A stretch of 62,914 nucleotides of DNA from Candidatus Hydrogenedentota bacterium (GTDB lineage: Bacteria > Hydrogenedentota > Hydrogenedentia > Hydrogenedentales > SLHB01), in assembly GCA_019695095.1 (NCBI GenBank), contig JAIBAQ010000013.1, forward strand, positions 1 to 62,914, in the 5' to 3' direction. Position numbers and translations under genes: made by a program. The notes beneath the pieces are model-generated. The model saw only the letters and a program-made list of their open reading frames with translations, did no database searches and was not told the DNA's origin. Below, piece by piece: positions 15,299 to 24,079 of this stretch (positions are counted from its first letter, which is position 1; the number at the start of each line of letters is the position of its first letter).

Positions 15299-18281
15299 CG
15301 AACAGGTGGCGCCAGCGGCGGTTTCTCACCGAATTGAAGTGGGAATGAAGCGGGATCTGCCCGATCCGGCGGGAATGGGAACGCGTTCGCGTATCGCCGA
15401 GGATTTGGGCATCGAAGTAACGGACGTGCGCGTGATTGATGTGTACACGGTCGTGGGATCGTTTACATCGGAAGAGCTGGATCGCGTGCGAACCGAGCTG
15501 TTCATGGACCCGATCATTCAGGAGTCCGCGCTGAATGCCTCATTGGCACATGACTACGATTTTGCAATTGAAGTCGGTTTCCGCCCGGGTGTGACGGACA
15601 ACGTGGGCAAGAGTTCGGCTGAAGGCATCTCGGATACGATTGGCCGCGCGTTGAAAGACGGCGAGACGGTTTATAAGTCGACGTTGTACGCCATCAAAGG
15701 CGGGGTATCCGCGAAGCTATGCGAGCGTATTGCGCGCGATCTGCTTGCCAACGAGTTAATACAGCGTTGGGTGGTGAAGTCGGCGAGCGAGATGAAGGCT
15801 TTGGATGGTCAGAGCCTGCTCGGATTGCCAGTCGTGACGGATCGCAGCGACGTTTCAGTGCACACGGTAGACCTCGAATTGTCCGACAAGGCGCTGGTGT
15901 CGTTGAGCCGGGACAAGATGCTTGCGCTGGAACTCGACGAGATGAAAGCGATTCGCGACTACTACCGCGATCCAAAAACGAAGGCGATGCGCGCGGAGGC
16001 AGGTCTTCCGGAATCGCCGACGGACATCGAGTTGGAAATCCTGGCGCAGACGTGGTCGGAGCACTGCAAGCACAAGATCTTCAACGCGAAGATTGAGTAC
16101 GAGGACGAAACCGGAAAGACTCGGGAGATCGATTCCCTCTTCAAGAGTTACGTCAAGGCGACCACGGATGAGGTTCGCAAGCAAGTCGATTGGCTGGTCA
16201 GCGTGTTTCACGACAACGCGGGCATCATCAAGTTCGACGACAAGTGGAATTTCTCGCTGAAGGTCGAGACGCACAATAGTCCTTCCGCGCTGGACCCATA
16301 CGGCGGAGCGATTACGGGAATCGTGGGCGTGAACCGCGACATTCTAGGCGCGGGCTTGGGGTGCAAGTGTATCTTGAACACGGACGTGTTCTGCTTCGCG
16401 TCGCCCTTTTACGAAGGCGAGATTCCGCCACGGCTGATGCATCCACGGCGCGTGTTGCGCGGCGTGCATCAGGGCGTAAAGGACGGCGGCAATCAAAGCG
16501 GCATCCCCGACGTGAACGGCGCGATTGTGTTTCACGAGCGATTCCTGGGCAAGCCCTTGGTCTTTTGCGGCACGGGCGGCCTAATCCCCGCGACGGTAGC
16601 GGGCAAGCCGAGTCACGAGAAGGGCGCGGAGCCCGGCGATCTAATCGTTATGTGCGGCGGGCGCATCGGTAAAGACGGCATTCACGGGGCGACGTTCTCT
16701 TCCGAGGAATTGCACGAGGGATCGCCCGCAACGGCGGTGCAGATTGGCGACGCCATCACGCAAAAGAAGATGGCGGACTTTCTGTTGGAAGCCCGCGATC
16801 TGGGCTTGTTCTCATGCATTACCGACGACGGCGCGGGTGGTTTGTCTTCGAGTATCGGCGAGATGGCGCGCGCGTCGGGAGGCGCCGAAGTCCATCTGGA
16901 TCGCGCTCCGCTGAAGTATCCGGGGCTTGCGCCGTGGGAGATTTTCCTGTCCGAGGCACAGGAGCGCATGACGTTGTCGGTGCCGCCGGAACACGAGGCG
17001 GCGTTTATGGATTTGGCGAAGCGACGCGCGGTGGAGGCCACCGTGCTGGGCACATTCACCAATTCGGGGCGGCTCGAGTGCTATTTCGAGAACAAGCGCA
17101 TCGCCGCGCTGGATATGAATTTCCTTCATGACGGTGTGCCGCGGATGCACCTGAAGGCAAAGTGGAAGGCGCCGGAACTCAAGCCGGAGTTGGTCGTCGA
17201 GAGCAGGGATCTGGTCGACGACTTGAAAGCCGTGTTGGGTTCGTTGAACGTGTGCAGCAAGGAAACCTTCGTGCGCATGTACGACCACGAAGTGCTAGCG
17301 CAGAGCGTGCTGAAGCAATTTCAGGGAATCGATCACGACGGTCCCGGCGACGCGGGCGTGATACGGCCGGTGCCGGGTTCCAAACGAGGCATCGCGATTT
17401 CGTGCGGCATCGTGCCGAAGTACAGCGACATCGACACGTACGCGATGATGGCGAATGCCATCGACGAAAGCGTGCGAAATCTGATTGCAGTGGGCGCGGA
17501 GTTGGGACTGATTGCAGGACTCGACAATTTCTGCTGGCCGGACCCGGTGCAGAGCGAGAAGACGCCGGACGGCGCGTATAAGCTGGCGCAGTTGGTGCGG
17601 TGCTGCGAGGCGTTGTATGACGTGTGCACGGCGTACAGCATTCCGCTGATCAGCGGCAAAGACAGCATGAAAAACGACTACAAGATCGGCGACACGAAGA
17701 TTTCGATTCCGCCGACGGTGTTGTTTACGGCGGCGGCCATCCTTCGCGACGTGACCAAGACGGTATCAATGGACGTCAAGCGACCGGGAGACGTGGTGTA
17801 CGTCGTGGGCGAGACGAAGAACGAGATGGGGGGCAGCGAATACCTGGCGTTGCGTGGTCAACTGGGCGTGAACGCGCCGAAAGTGGACCCGGCCAAGGCA
17901 CGCGCAATCTACGAGAAGCTGTCCGCCGCCATCGGCAAAGGGTTGGTGGCGTCGTGTCACGATTGTTCCGACGGCGGGCTTGGCGTGGCGCTTGCGGAAT
18001 CGGCTTTTGCAGGCGGATTCGGAATGGAAGTGGACATCGCACGCGTGGGCGCGGAAAGCAATGTGGTGGCGATGTTCAGCGAATCGGCGAGCCGGTTTGT
18101 GACGACCGTGCATCCGGAGCGGGTGGGCGAGTTCGAGGCGGCGCTCGCGGGTTGCCCGGTTACGAAAGTAGGAGCGGTTATCGCTGAAGAGGTGTTTCAT
18201 CTGAGCGGACTCAACGGGTTCCAGGACAAGGTCGCATTGTCCGAATTGAAGACGGCGTGGCAACGTCCGCTGCGCTGGTAA
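15288..18281 (+). CDS. purL: FGAM synthase, PurS-PurL fusion
   Basis: This 997-residue protein makes FGAM from FGAR, ATP and ammonia supplied by PurQ. Residues about 15-170 form an N-terminal region with PurS-like pieces (RIEVGMKRDLPDPAGMGTRS, YDFAIEVGFRPGVTDNVGKS). The rest is a full PurL: LEILAQTWSEHCKHKIF, VETHNSPSALDPYGGAITGIVG (the usual His in ETHNHP is Ser), DDGAGGLSSSIGEMARASG, SEAQERM, ISGKDSMKN and HDCSDGGLGVALAES. No C-terminal glutaminase is attached; purQ is separate at 20255. The length lies between small PurL (about 730) and the large three-domain enzyme (about 1300). It overlaps purM by 11 nt. Confidence 0.95.
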   Translation: MPVSEQVAPAAVSHRIEVGMKRDLPDPAGMGTRSRIAEDLGIEVTDVRVIDVYTVVGSFTSEELDRVRTELFMDPIIQESALNASLAHDYDFAIEVGFRPGVTDNVGKSSAEGISDTIGRALKDGETVYKSTLYAIKGGVSAKLCERIARDLLANELIQRWVVKSASEMKALDGQSLLGLPVVTDRSDVSVHTVDLELSDKALVSLSRDKMLALELDEMKAIRDYYRDPKTKAMRAEAGLPESPTDIELEILAQTWSEHCKHKIFNAKIEYEDETGKTREIDSLFKSYVKATTDEVRKQVDWLVSVFHDNAGIIKFDDKWNFSLKVETHNSPSALDPYGGAITGIVGVNRDILGAGLGCKCILNTDVFCFASPFYEGEIPPRLMHPRRVLRGVHQGVKDGGNQSGIPDVNGAIVFHERFLGKPLVFCGTGGLIPATVAGKPSHEKGAEPGDLIVMCGGRIGKDGIHGATFSSEELHEGSPATAVQIGDAITQKKMADFLLEARDLGLFSCITDDGAGGLSSSIGEMARASGGAEVHLDRAPLKYPGLAPWEIFLSEAQERMTLSVPPEHEAAFMDLAKRRAVEATVLGTFTNSGRLECYFENKRIAALDMNFLHDGVPRMHLKAKWKAPELKPELVVESRDLVDDLKAVLGSLNVCSKETFVRMYDHEVLAQSVLKQFQGIDHDGPGDAGVIRPVPGSKRGIAISCGIVPKYSDIDTYAMMANAIDESVRNLIAVGAELGLIAGLDNFCWPDPVQSEKTPDGAYKLAQLVRCCEALYDVCTAYSIPLISGKDSMKNDYKIGDTKISIPPTVLFTAAAILRDVTKTVSMDVKRPGDVVYVVGETKNEMGGSEYLALRGQLGVNAPKVDPAKARAIYEKLSAAIGKGLVASCHDCSDGGLGVALAESAFAGGFGMEVDIARVGAESNVVAMFSESASRFVTTVHPERVGEFEAALAGCPVTKVGAVIAEEVFHLSGLNGFQDKVALSELKTAWQRPLRW

Positions 18282-18322
18282 TGAACCAGGGGGGTACAGG
18301 GGTGTATTCGAGGAAGCATCGC

Positions 18323-20236
18323 ATGCACGTACTCAACCTTGCCCTTACAAAGCGGCGGGGACGCCGCTGGCTGGCAGCGTTGTCCGTGGCGTTCGCCGTC
18401 ACGGTTGCGGCGTTTGCGCAGCGCCCCATCGAGTTGTCCGTGGATGTGTCGAGTGCGCCGCAACGCATCTATCGGGTACATATGGTCGCGCCGGTTAAGC
18501 CTGGCGCGCTACGCCTTGCGTATCCCAAGTGGATTCAGGGAGAGCACAGCCCCAGCGGTCCCGTCATGGACGTGACGGGGCTGCATCTTTCGGCGAACGG
18601 CAAGCCGATCGAGTGGCGCCGCGACCTGCGCGACATGTTTGTGATTGAGTGTCGCGTGCCGCGCGGTGTGTCCGAGTTGACGGTCGATTTCGACTATCTT
18701 CCGGTGCAGACGGATGCGCCGTTCACCGGCGGAGTCGAAACGACATCAACCATGGGCGTGCTGTACTGGAGCCAGGTTGTTTTCTATCCGGAGCGTGCGC
18801 GTGCGCAAGATGTTCTCGTGAGGCCGACGTTGCGGTTGCCTGACAATTGGGTTGCTGGCGGGGCATTGCTGCGCGACGAGTCGGGAGCTTCTGACGGGGC
18901 GATTCGTTACCGGACCGTGACATTGGACGAACTGGTAGACACACCGGTTTTGTTTGGGAAGCATCTGCGCAGCATCGCGCTGGAGCCACGAACGCCGGAC
19001 AACGTGCCGCGGGTGATGGACATTGCCGCGGAGAGCGAATGGGCGCTGGCGCTTCCGGAAGAGCGCATTAAGCAGTACGGCAACATGATCGACGAGATGT
19101 ATTCGTTTCTCGGCGCGGGGCACTACGACCGCTACCATTTTCTCGTGACGCTGAGCGATCAGCTGCAGTACTTCGGCATGGAGCATCACCGCACGAGCGA
19201 TTGCCGTCTGGTCGAAAAGGCGATGGTGGAAGACGCATTTCACAAGTGGCACGCCGAGTTGATTCCGCACGAGTACTTCCATTCGTGGAATGGAAAGGCG
19301 ATTCGGCCCAAGGGGTTGGCTACGGACAACCTGCAAGAGACGCTTGAGACCGACATGCTGTGGATCTATGAGGGGATGACCTCGTATTACGGCAAGGTGT
19401 TGGCTGCGCGCAGCGGGATGTGGTCGCAGGAAGAGGCGCGTGACATTGTCGCGAAAACCGCAGGACGGCAAGAGGCGACGCTTGGGCGGACGTGGCGTCC
19501 GTTCCGGGACGTGTGCGACGCGGCGCAGATCATTTATCCCGCGCCAAAGGCGGGTTCGAAATGGCGGCGCGGTGCGGATTTCTATCCTGAAGGCACGCTG
19601 ATTTGGCTTGACGCGGACGTGCTCATTCGCAAGTTGTCGGGAGGGGCGAAGACCTTGGACGATTTCTGCTCGTTGTACCTTCGGGCGGGCGAAAATGGAA
19701 AGGTCTTTGAAACGCCGGTGACTCCCGATGACGTGTACAAGACGCTCTCGGAGGTACAGCCCTACGATTGGAAGAGGTTCTTCGAAGAACGATTGCGGTC
19801 AACAAGTCCGAAGGCTCCGTTGGACGGGATTACGGAAGGCGGTTGGCGGTTGGTGTATACAAGCACGCCGAACACCTCGTTCGAGTCGCCGGACGGCGGA
19901 CCGTTGGATTGCAGTTCGACGCTGGGAATGACGGTGGCCGGGGACGGGGCGATTCTCGACGTTACTCCGGGAATGGCCGCGTTTGAAGCTGGACTTGGGC
20001 CGGGCATGCGGATCGTCGCGCTGAACAATCGGCGGTTTACGACGGGGTTGTTGACGCGGGCCATCAAGGAATCGCGGACGGCGACGGAACCGATGCAGGT
20101 TTTGATAGAGAACGGGGACTATTTTTCGACGCACGCTGTCACGTACAAGGACGGCGAACGGCAGCCGCATTTGGAGCGGGACGAGAGCAAGCCCGACTTG
20201 CTTTCGGCGATATTCGCGCCGCGTGTGGCGAAGTAA
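18323..20236 (+). CDS. Exported M61-family aminopeptidase with PDZ domain
   Basis: I chose the ATG at 18323, which has GAGGAAG upstream; an ATG at 18281 touching the purL stop lacks a ribosome binding site. The 637-residue protein has a twin-arginine-containing basic leader and hydrophobic stretch ending AAFAQ. It matches M61 (glycyl aminopeptidase-like) zinc peptidases: an N-terminal beta domain with IQGEHSPSGP, the HEYFH zinc motif at H316-H320 (LIPHEYFHSWNGKAIRP), LWIYEGMTSYYG with the third ligand, and a C-terminal PDZ-like segment at about 530-620. It sits between purL and purQ, 41 nt after purL and 18 nt before purQ. It has no known role in purine synthesis, so co-transcription may be incidental. 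Confidence 0.88.
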   Translation: MHVLNLALTKRRGRRWLAALSVAFAVTVAAFAQRPIELSVDVSSAPQRIYRVHMVAPVKPGALRLAYPKWIQGEHSPSGPVMDVTGLHLSANGKPIEWRRDLRDMFVIECRVPRGVSELTVDFDYLPVQTDAPFTGGVETTSTMGVLYWSQVVFYPERARAQDVLVRPTLRLPDNWVAGGALLRDESGASDGAIRYRTVTLDELVDTPVLFGKHLRSIALEPRTPDNVPRVMDIAAESEWALALPEERIKQYGNMIDEMYSFLGAGHYDRYHFLVTLSDQLQYFGMEHHRTSDCRLVEKAMVEDAFHKWHAELIPHEYFHSWNGKAIRPKGLATDNLQETLETDMLWIYEGMTSYYGKVLAARSGMWSQEEARDIVAKTAGRQEATLGRTWRPFRDVCDAAQIIYPAPKAGSKWRRGADFYPEGTLIWLDADVLIRKLSGGAKTLDDFCSLYLRAGENGKVFETPVTPDDVYKTLSEVQPYDWKRFFEERLRSTSPKAPLDGITEGGWRLVYTSTPNTSFESPDGGPLDCSSTLGMTVAGDGAILDVTPGMAAFEAGLGPGMRIVALNNRRFTTGLLTRAIKESRTATEPMQVLIENGDYFSTHAVTYKDGERQPHLERDESKPDLLSAIFAPRVAK

Positions 20237-20254
20237 TCTAGACGACGGGGTACC

Positions 20255-21052
20255 ATGAAGAAAACAGTTCGAGCGCTCATACTGACGGGATTCGGCATCA
20301 ACTGCGACGGCGAGACGACGGAAGCGTTCAAGCGCGCCGGAGCGGATGCGTTGCGCGTACACCTGAACGATGTTATTCCGAATCCGGAGGTGTTGGAACG
20401 GTTCCAAATCCTGGCGGTGCCGGGTGGGTTCAGTTTCGGTGACGACGTGGCGTCGGGGAAGATCTTTGCGAACCGGTTGCGCTATCGCCTGGGTGCGGCG
20501 CTGCAGAAGTTTGTCGCAGACGGCAAGCTCGTCATCGGGATCTGCAACGGGTTTCAGGTGCTGGTGAAGATGGGCATGCTGCCCATGCGAAGCGGCGCGT
20601 TCGAGCAGGAAGTGACATTGACTCACAACGACAGCGGGCGGTTCGAGAATCGCTGGATATGTCTGTCCAAAGCGCCGAATACAAAGTGTGTCTGGTTGAA
20701 GGGAATCGAGCGTCTCGAATTACCGGTGCGACACGGAGAGGGCAAGTTCATCCCGCGCGACAATGACGTGCTGAAGGCGCTTGCTGAGAATGGCCAGGTC
20801 GCGTTGCGGTATTGCCGGCTGGACGGGGCCTCGGCGCGCGGCGAGTTCCCGGTCAATCCCAACGGGTCCATCGACGATATCGCGGCGATTTGCGATCCGA
20901 CGGGGCGCGTCTTTGGGCTTATGCCGCATCCCGAAGCATACGTGGACCGAACGAATCATCCGCGCTGGACCCGCGAGAATCTGCCAGAGGAAGGCGCGGG
21001 ATTGCAGGTGTTTCGGAATGCGGTGGAGTACGTCAAAGAAGCCGGTGTGTAA
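20255..21052 (+). CDS. purQ: FGAM synthase glutaminase subunit
   Basis: PurQ is the class I glutamine amidotransferase that feeds ammonia to PurL. The 265-residue protein has the start LILTGFGINCDGETTEAFKRAGAD, the glycine-rich turn GGFSFGDDVASGKIFANRL, the nucleophile C97 in GICNGFQVL, and the His/Glu pair in LMPHPEAYVD near the C-terminus. It is longer than the roughly 225-residue Bacillus form and resembles the version found with larger PurL proteins. It ends the purM-purL-M61-purQ run. An 8-bp hairpin follows at 21088-21121. Confidence 0.94.
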   Translation: MKKTVRALILTGFGINCDGETTEAFKRAGADALRVHLNDVIPNPEVLERFQILAVPGGFSFGDDVASGKIFANRLRYRLGAALQKFVADGKLVIGICNGFQVLVKMGMLPMRSGAFEQEVTLTHNDSGRFENRWICLSKAPNTKCVWLKGIERLELPVRHGEGKFIPRDNDVLKALAENGQVALRYCRLDGASARGEFPVNPNGSIDDIAAICDPTGRVFGLMPHPEAYVDRTNHPRWTRENLPEEGAGLQVFRNAVEYVKEAGV

Positions 21053-21087
21053 GGGCAAAGGCAGCGCACCTGGGGAAGTGGACCCAT

Positions 21088-21121
21088 GAGACCCATGGGA
21101 CCCGTGAAGCTTGTGGGTCTC
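21088..21121. repeat. GGGACC-type tract with 8-bp hairpin after purQ
   Basis: GAGACCCA (21088-21095) pairs perfectly with TGGGTCTC (21114-21121). The arms belong to a GACCCATGAGACCCATGGGACCC tract that resembles tracts at about 11258-11284 and 35118-35152. It may serve as a terminator without a T-run. Nothing else is evident in the 207-bp gap. Confidence 0.45.
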
Positions 21122-21259
21122 AAGAAGCACAACCATCGCCCTGACAACGGTCAACACTTGGCGGTCCGGCTGCGTTACGTTCTTTGACTGAACCGCGACA
21201 GCTCCCTAGAATGGGGAAACGTATTCCACGCAGTGTTTTACTGTCGAAAGGACCCATCC

Positions 21260-23893
21260 ATGACAAGGCTCCGCCTCTGGCATGTTGCGTTTGTCTGTAT
21301 ACCTGTTGTCGCATCCGCCGTTTGGGCCCAGACCAACCCCTCCCCCACGCCGCAGCGCATGTGGTTTACGCAGACCGGTAACGTCAATGACCGGCATGTA
21401 ACGCTTTCCGTGCGGGTGGAATCCGAATATACCCTTCCAACACCGATACGGCTGGAGTGCGATTTCGAGAGTCCGGAACCTGTGGACGACGTTCGCGTGG
21501 CGCTTAAGGCTACGGACTCGGAGGGCGTCGCGGCGTATGAGTCGGAGATTGTCACGGACTTGGAGCAAGGCACGTCGCCGTGCGTCTTCACGTGGGACAC
21601 GGCGGGACTGAAGGACGGGGTCTACAACCTGGAGATTGTGGCCGAACGAACGTCCATGACCCGACTGGCGACGCTGACGATGACGGCTGAGGTTCTTTCG
21701 GAGGGAGTCGTGCAAGCGAGCCTTGCGAAAGCGGAGGCGGCGACGTTGGCAATGACGCGGACCCTTGAGCGGCTTGTGGCCGAGGGAAAGCCGTCCTTGT
21801 ACGGGACAGTGCGAACGGCCATAGCGAGCGATGCACTTCCCAAGGCGCGGGCTGCATTTGCGGAGGGCGACTGGCGCAGGGCGTATACGTCGGCCGTGGC
21901 CGTTTACGGCATGACGCAAAATCTGGCATTGGAACTCGCTTTTCGTGGTTGCATGGGAGCGCCGGCCGCCGGCTACGCACCCGCGGACCTATCCAAGCTG
22001 GAGATTCGTAATGGAGACTTCTACGCCGGTGACCGGGTTGTCTACCTGTTGGGAACGTATGGCAGCGATGACCTTGCCGAGACTATGCCGGTGCTGCACC
22101 GGTACGGGCTGAACCTGGGTGTGGATGTAGTGGGCCCGGACGAGACGCTGACCGGCACGGAGGTCTCCACATCATTCCAAGCTCCGCTCGATCGCGTGTT
22201 TGAAGCGGCAAAGGCGAACAACATTAGCGTGGCGGTGGAGCTTGCACCGAATCTGGCGCCGGCGTGGGTGCTCGAAAAGTGGCCGGAGTTGACGGAGCGA
22301 GGTGGAGGAAGTTTCCCGTACGACGTGACGTTGCCGCAGGCGCGGAATCTCATCGAAGCGCACACGCGGGCTGTTGCCGGATACGTTGCGAACAAGCCCA
22401 TGCTCAACAGCCTAATCCTCACGGCAAATCCCGAATTTCGGATGGAAGGAAACGAAGTCCGAGAGAAATTCATAGCGTCGGTGCGCGAGATGTACGGCGA
22501 TCACAACAAGATGAACCGCCTATGGCGGACGCGATACCTGAATTTCGACGAGATTACGTTGGATTGGGCATTGCAGCGTCCCCCCTATCAATACGACCTC
22601 CAGATGTTCCACCGTAGACTGGGCACAGAGTTGCTGCAATGGATGGCGGGCCTGGCAAAGACGGCGGCTCCCGGTGCGCCGGTGCAGGTAGCGTGTTCCG
22701 ACCACGTTTTCCAATTAGGAGAGGCAGTAGCCGGGATTGACCGTGAGGCGCTGTCGCACAGCATGGATATCCAGGGATGCACGACCCTATCGCCGCCGAT
22801 TGCAGGCCAGGTGGCGGAGTCCATCGGCGAGCACGGGATGTACTACGCGTTGCTTCATTCCATGAATCCGGGCGCGCCGGTGTTTGATTCCGCGTGCGGG
22901 CTGCACATGAAGTCGATATCCGACCCTTCCGGCTATCTGCGCGCGCTGGTGTGGGATGCGGTGATATCGGGCGCAGATGCCGTGGCGTTGCCGTTACAGC
23001 AATCGGGGGACTCGCAGCGGGCAATATTGGACGATCCCCGGGCCATGAATGGTCTCGCGACGGCAAGTCTGGACGTGAACCGTCTGTCATCCGCGGTGGC
23101 GGCGTTTCAATCCGCGCCTGCCGAAGTGGCAATACTCTGGAGCACGTCGAGCCAGATCTATAAGCAAGGCGAACCATTCACGGAATCGGCGCGGATCGCG
23201 TATTTGGGGTGCAGCACATTTGGCTACGCGGTGCGCTTCATCACGGAAGATCAGTGCGCAAGGGGTGAGCTCGAAGGCATTCGAGTACTCGTGATTCCAA
23301 ACGTATTGGCGTTGACGGACGAAGCGTTCAAGGCCGTGGACAAGTATATAGAGAGCGGGGGCGTAACGATCCGTACGGGTGAACCGATTCCGTACAATCC
23401 GCATGGGCACACGCGGACGGATACGTTGACGACGTCGCCGCGGACCGTTTATGTGCGCGGCAGCATAACCCCGAAGAGTTACATGCATGCCATGGACTCG
23501 GCCAACGACATGCTTGGAGAAACTCAGTTCCCGCGGGCAATCAATTCAAATGGGTATCCGCTGGAAGGGGTCAAAACCCGGCTGTGTATGATTGAGGGAG
23601 CACTTCACCTGTATCTCGTCAATCTTCGGGAAATACCGGTGGATGTCACGCTTCAGGGCGGGTATTCAACAGGGCGTGACTTGGTATCCGGCGGGCCGGT
23701 GGCATTTCCGGGTACAGTCGCACCCCTCTCCCCCATGCTGATTCGACTTGACGAACCGAAGGCGCACGTAGCCGAAGAAGCGTCAACCCCAACGGAGAGG
23801 ACGGTGCCGAGCGCGGCGATTGAGCCGGTCGTTCAGGAGCCGGAGAAGAAAAGCCCGCGCACACGCGCCAAGGCCGCGGCAGAGGACAAGTAG
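21260..23893 (+). CDS. Exported GH42-like protein, probably degenerate
   Basis: The start at 21260 follows AAAGGA and opens a signal peptide ending SAVWAQ. The 877-residue protein has an N-terminal beta domain and helical segment (to about 240). A TIM-barrel region (about 260-560) follows with LNSLILTANPEFRM, MYGDHNKMNRLWRTRYLNFDEIT and FDSACGLHMKSIS. A Rossmann-like trimerisation domain comes next (VLVIPNVLALTDEAFKAVDKYIESGGV). The GAT-like third domain and the MYG-x-LNRLWRT block resemble GH42 beta-galactosidases. E392 in ANPEF could be the acid/base, but I cannot find a convincing nucleophile Glu. A charged, low-complexity tail (KKSPRTRAKAAAEDK) ends the protein. It may bind rather than cleave glycans. 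Confidence 0.68.
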   Translation: MTRLRLWHVAFVCIPVVASAVWAQTNPSPTPQRMWFTQTGNVNDRHVTLSVRVESEYTLPTPIRLECDFESPEPVDDVRVALKATDSEGVAAYESEIVTDLEQGTSPCVFTWDTAGLKDGVYNLEIVAERTSMTRLATLTMTAEVLSEGVVQASLAKAEAATLAMTRTLERLVAEGKPSLYGTVRTAIASDALPKARAAFAEGDWRRAYTSAVAVYGMTQNLALELAFRGCMGAPAAGYAPADLSKLEIRNGDFYAGDRVVYLLGTYGSDDLAETMPVLHRYGLNLGVDVVGPDETLTGTEVSTSFQAPLDRVFEAAKANNISVAVELAPNLAPAWVLEKWPELTERGGGSFPYDVTLPQARNLIEAHTRAVAGYVANKPMLNSLILTANPEFRMEGNEVREKFIASVREMYGDHNKMNRLWRTRYLNFDEITLDWALQRPPYQYDLQMFHRRLGTELLQWMAGLAKTAAPGAPVQVACSDHVFQLGEAVAGIDREALSHSMDIQGCTTLSPPIAGQVAESIGEHGMYYALLHSMNPGAPVFDSACGLHMKSISDPSGYLRALVWDAVISGADAVALPLQQSGDSQRAILDDPRAMNGLATASLDVNRLSSAVAAFQSAPAEVAILWSTSSQIYKQGEPFTESARIAYLGCSTFGYAVRFITEDQCARGELEGIRVLVIPNVLALTDEAFKAVDKYIESGGVTIRTGEPIPYNPHGHTRTDTLTTSPRTVYVRGSITPKSYMHAMDSANDMLGETQFPRAINSNGYPLEGVKTRLCMIEGALHLYLVNLREIPVDVTLQGGYSTGRDLVSGGPVAFPGTVAPLSPMLIRLDEPKAHVAEEASTPTERTVPSAAIEPVVQEPEKKSPRTRAKAAAEDK

Positions 23894-23900
23894 TCCGCAA

Positions 23901-24076
23901 TTTGCACCGGCGCGATTGAGCGCTGACGCAAATTGCTCACGTGCAGGACGTTGAGGTTATGTCATGAGGATTTCTCGCGAACACACTCTGTCTTCGGAGA
24001 GCCGCTTTGATTTTCGCCGCAAGTCTCGCAAACACACCGGTTACGAGAGAGGTTCAAGTGTGTTCGCGAGAAATCC
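23901..24076 (+). repeat. Structured dispersed repeat R170, copy 1
   Basis: This is the best-preserved of three copies. A proximal hairpin (23901-23932, TTTGC...GCAAA) is followed by a conserved linker (GAGGTTATGTCATGAGG). A distal domain is bounded by a perfect 19-bp inverted repeat: GGATTTCTCGCGAACACAC (23968-23986) and its complement (24058-24076). The right end abuts the GTG start at 24080 of the esterase gene. No open frame or transposase lies inside. Confidence 0.85.
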
Positions 24077-24079
24077 GGG

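Noticed and set aside
23901-24076. Structured repeats read as CRISPR or insertion sequences
   Set aside because: There is no regular spacer array and no transposase frame; copies are isolated and several kb apart.
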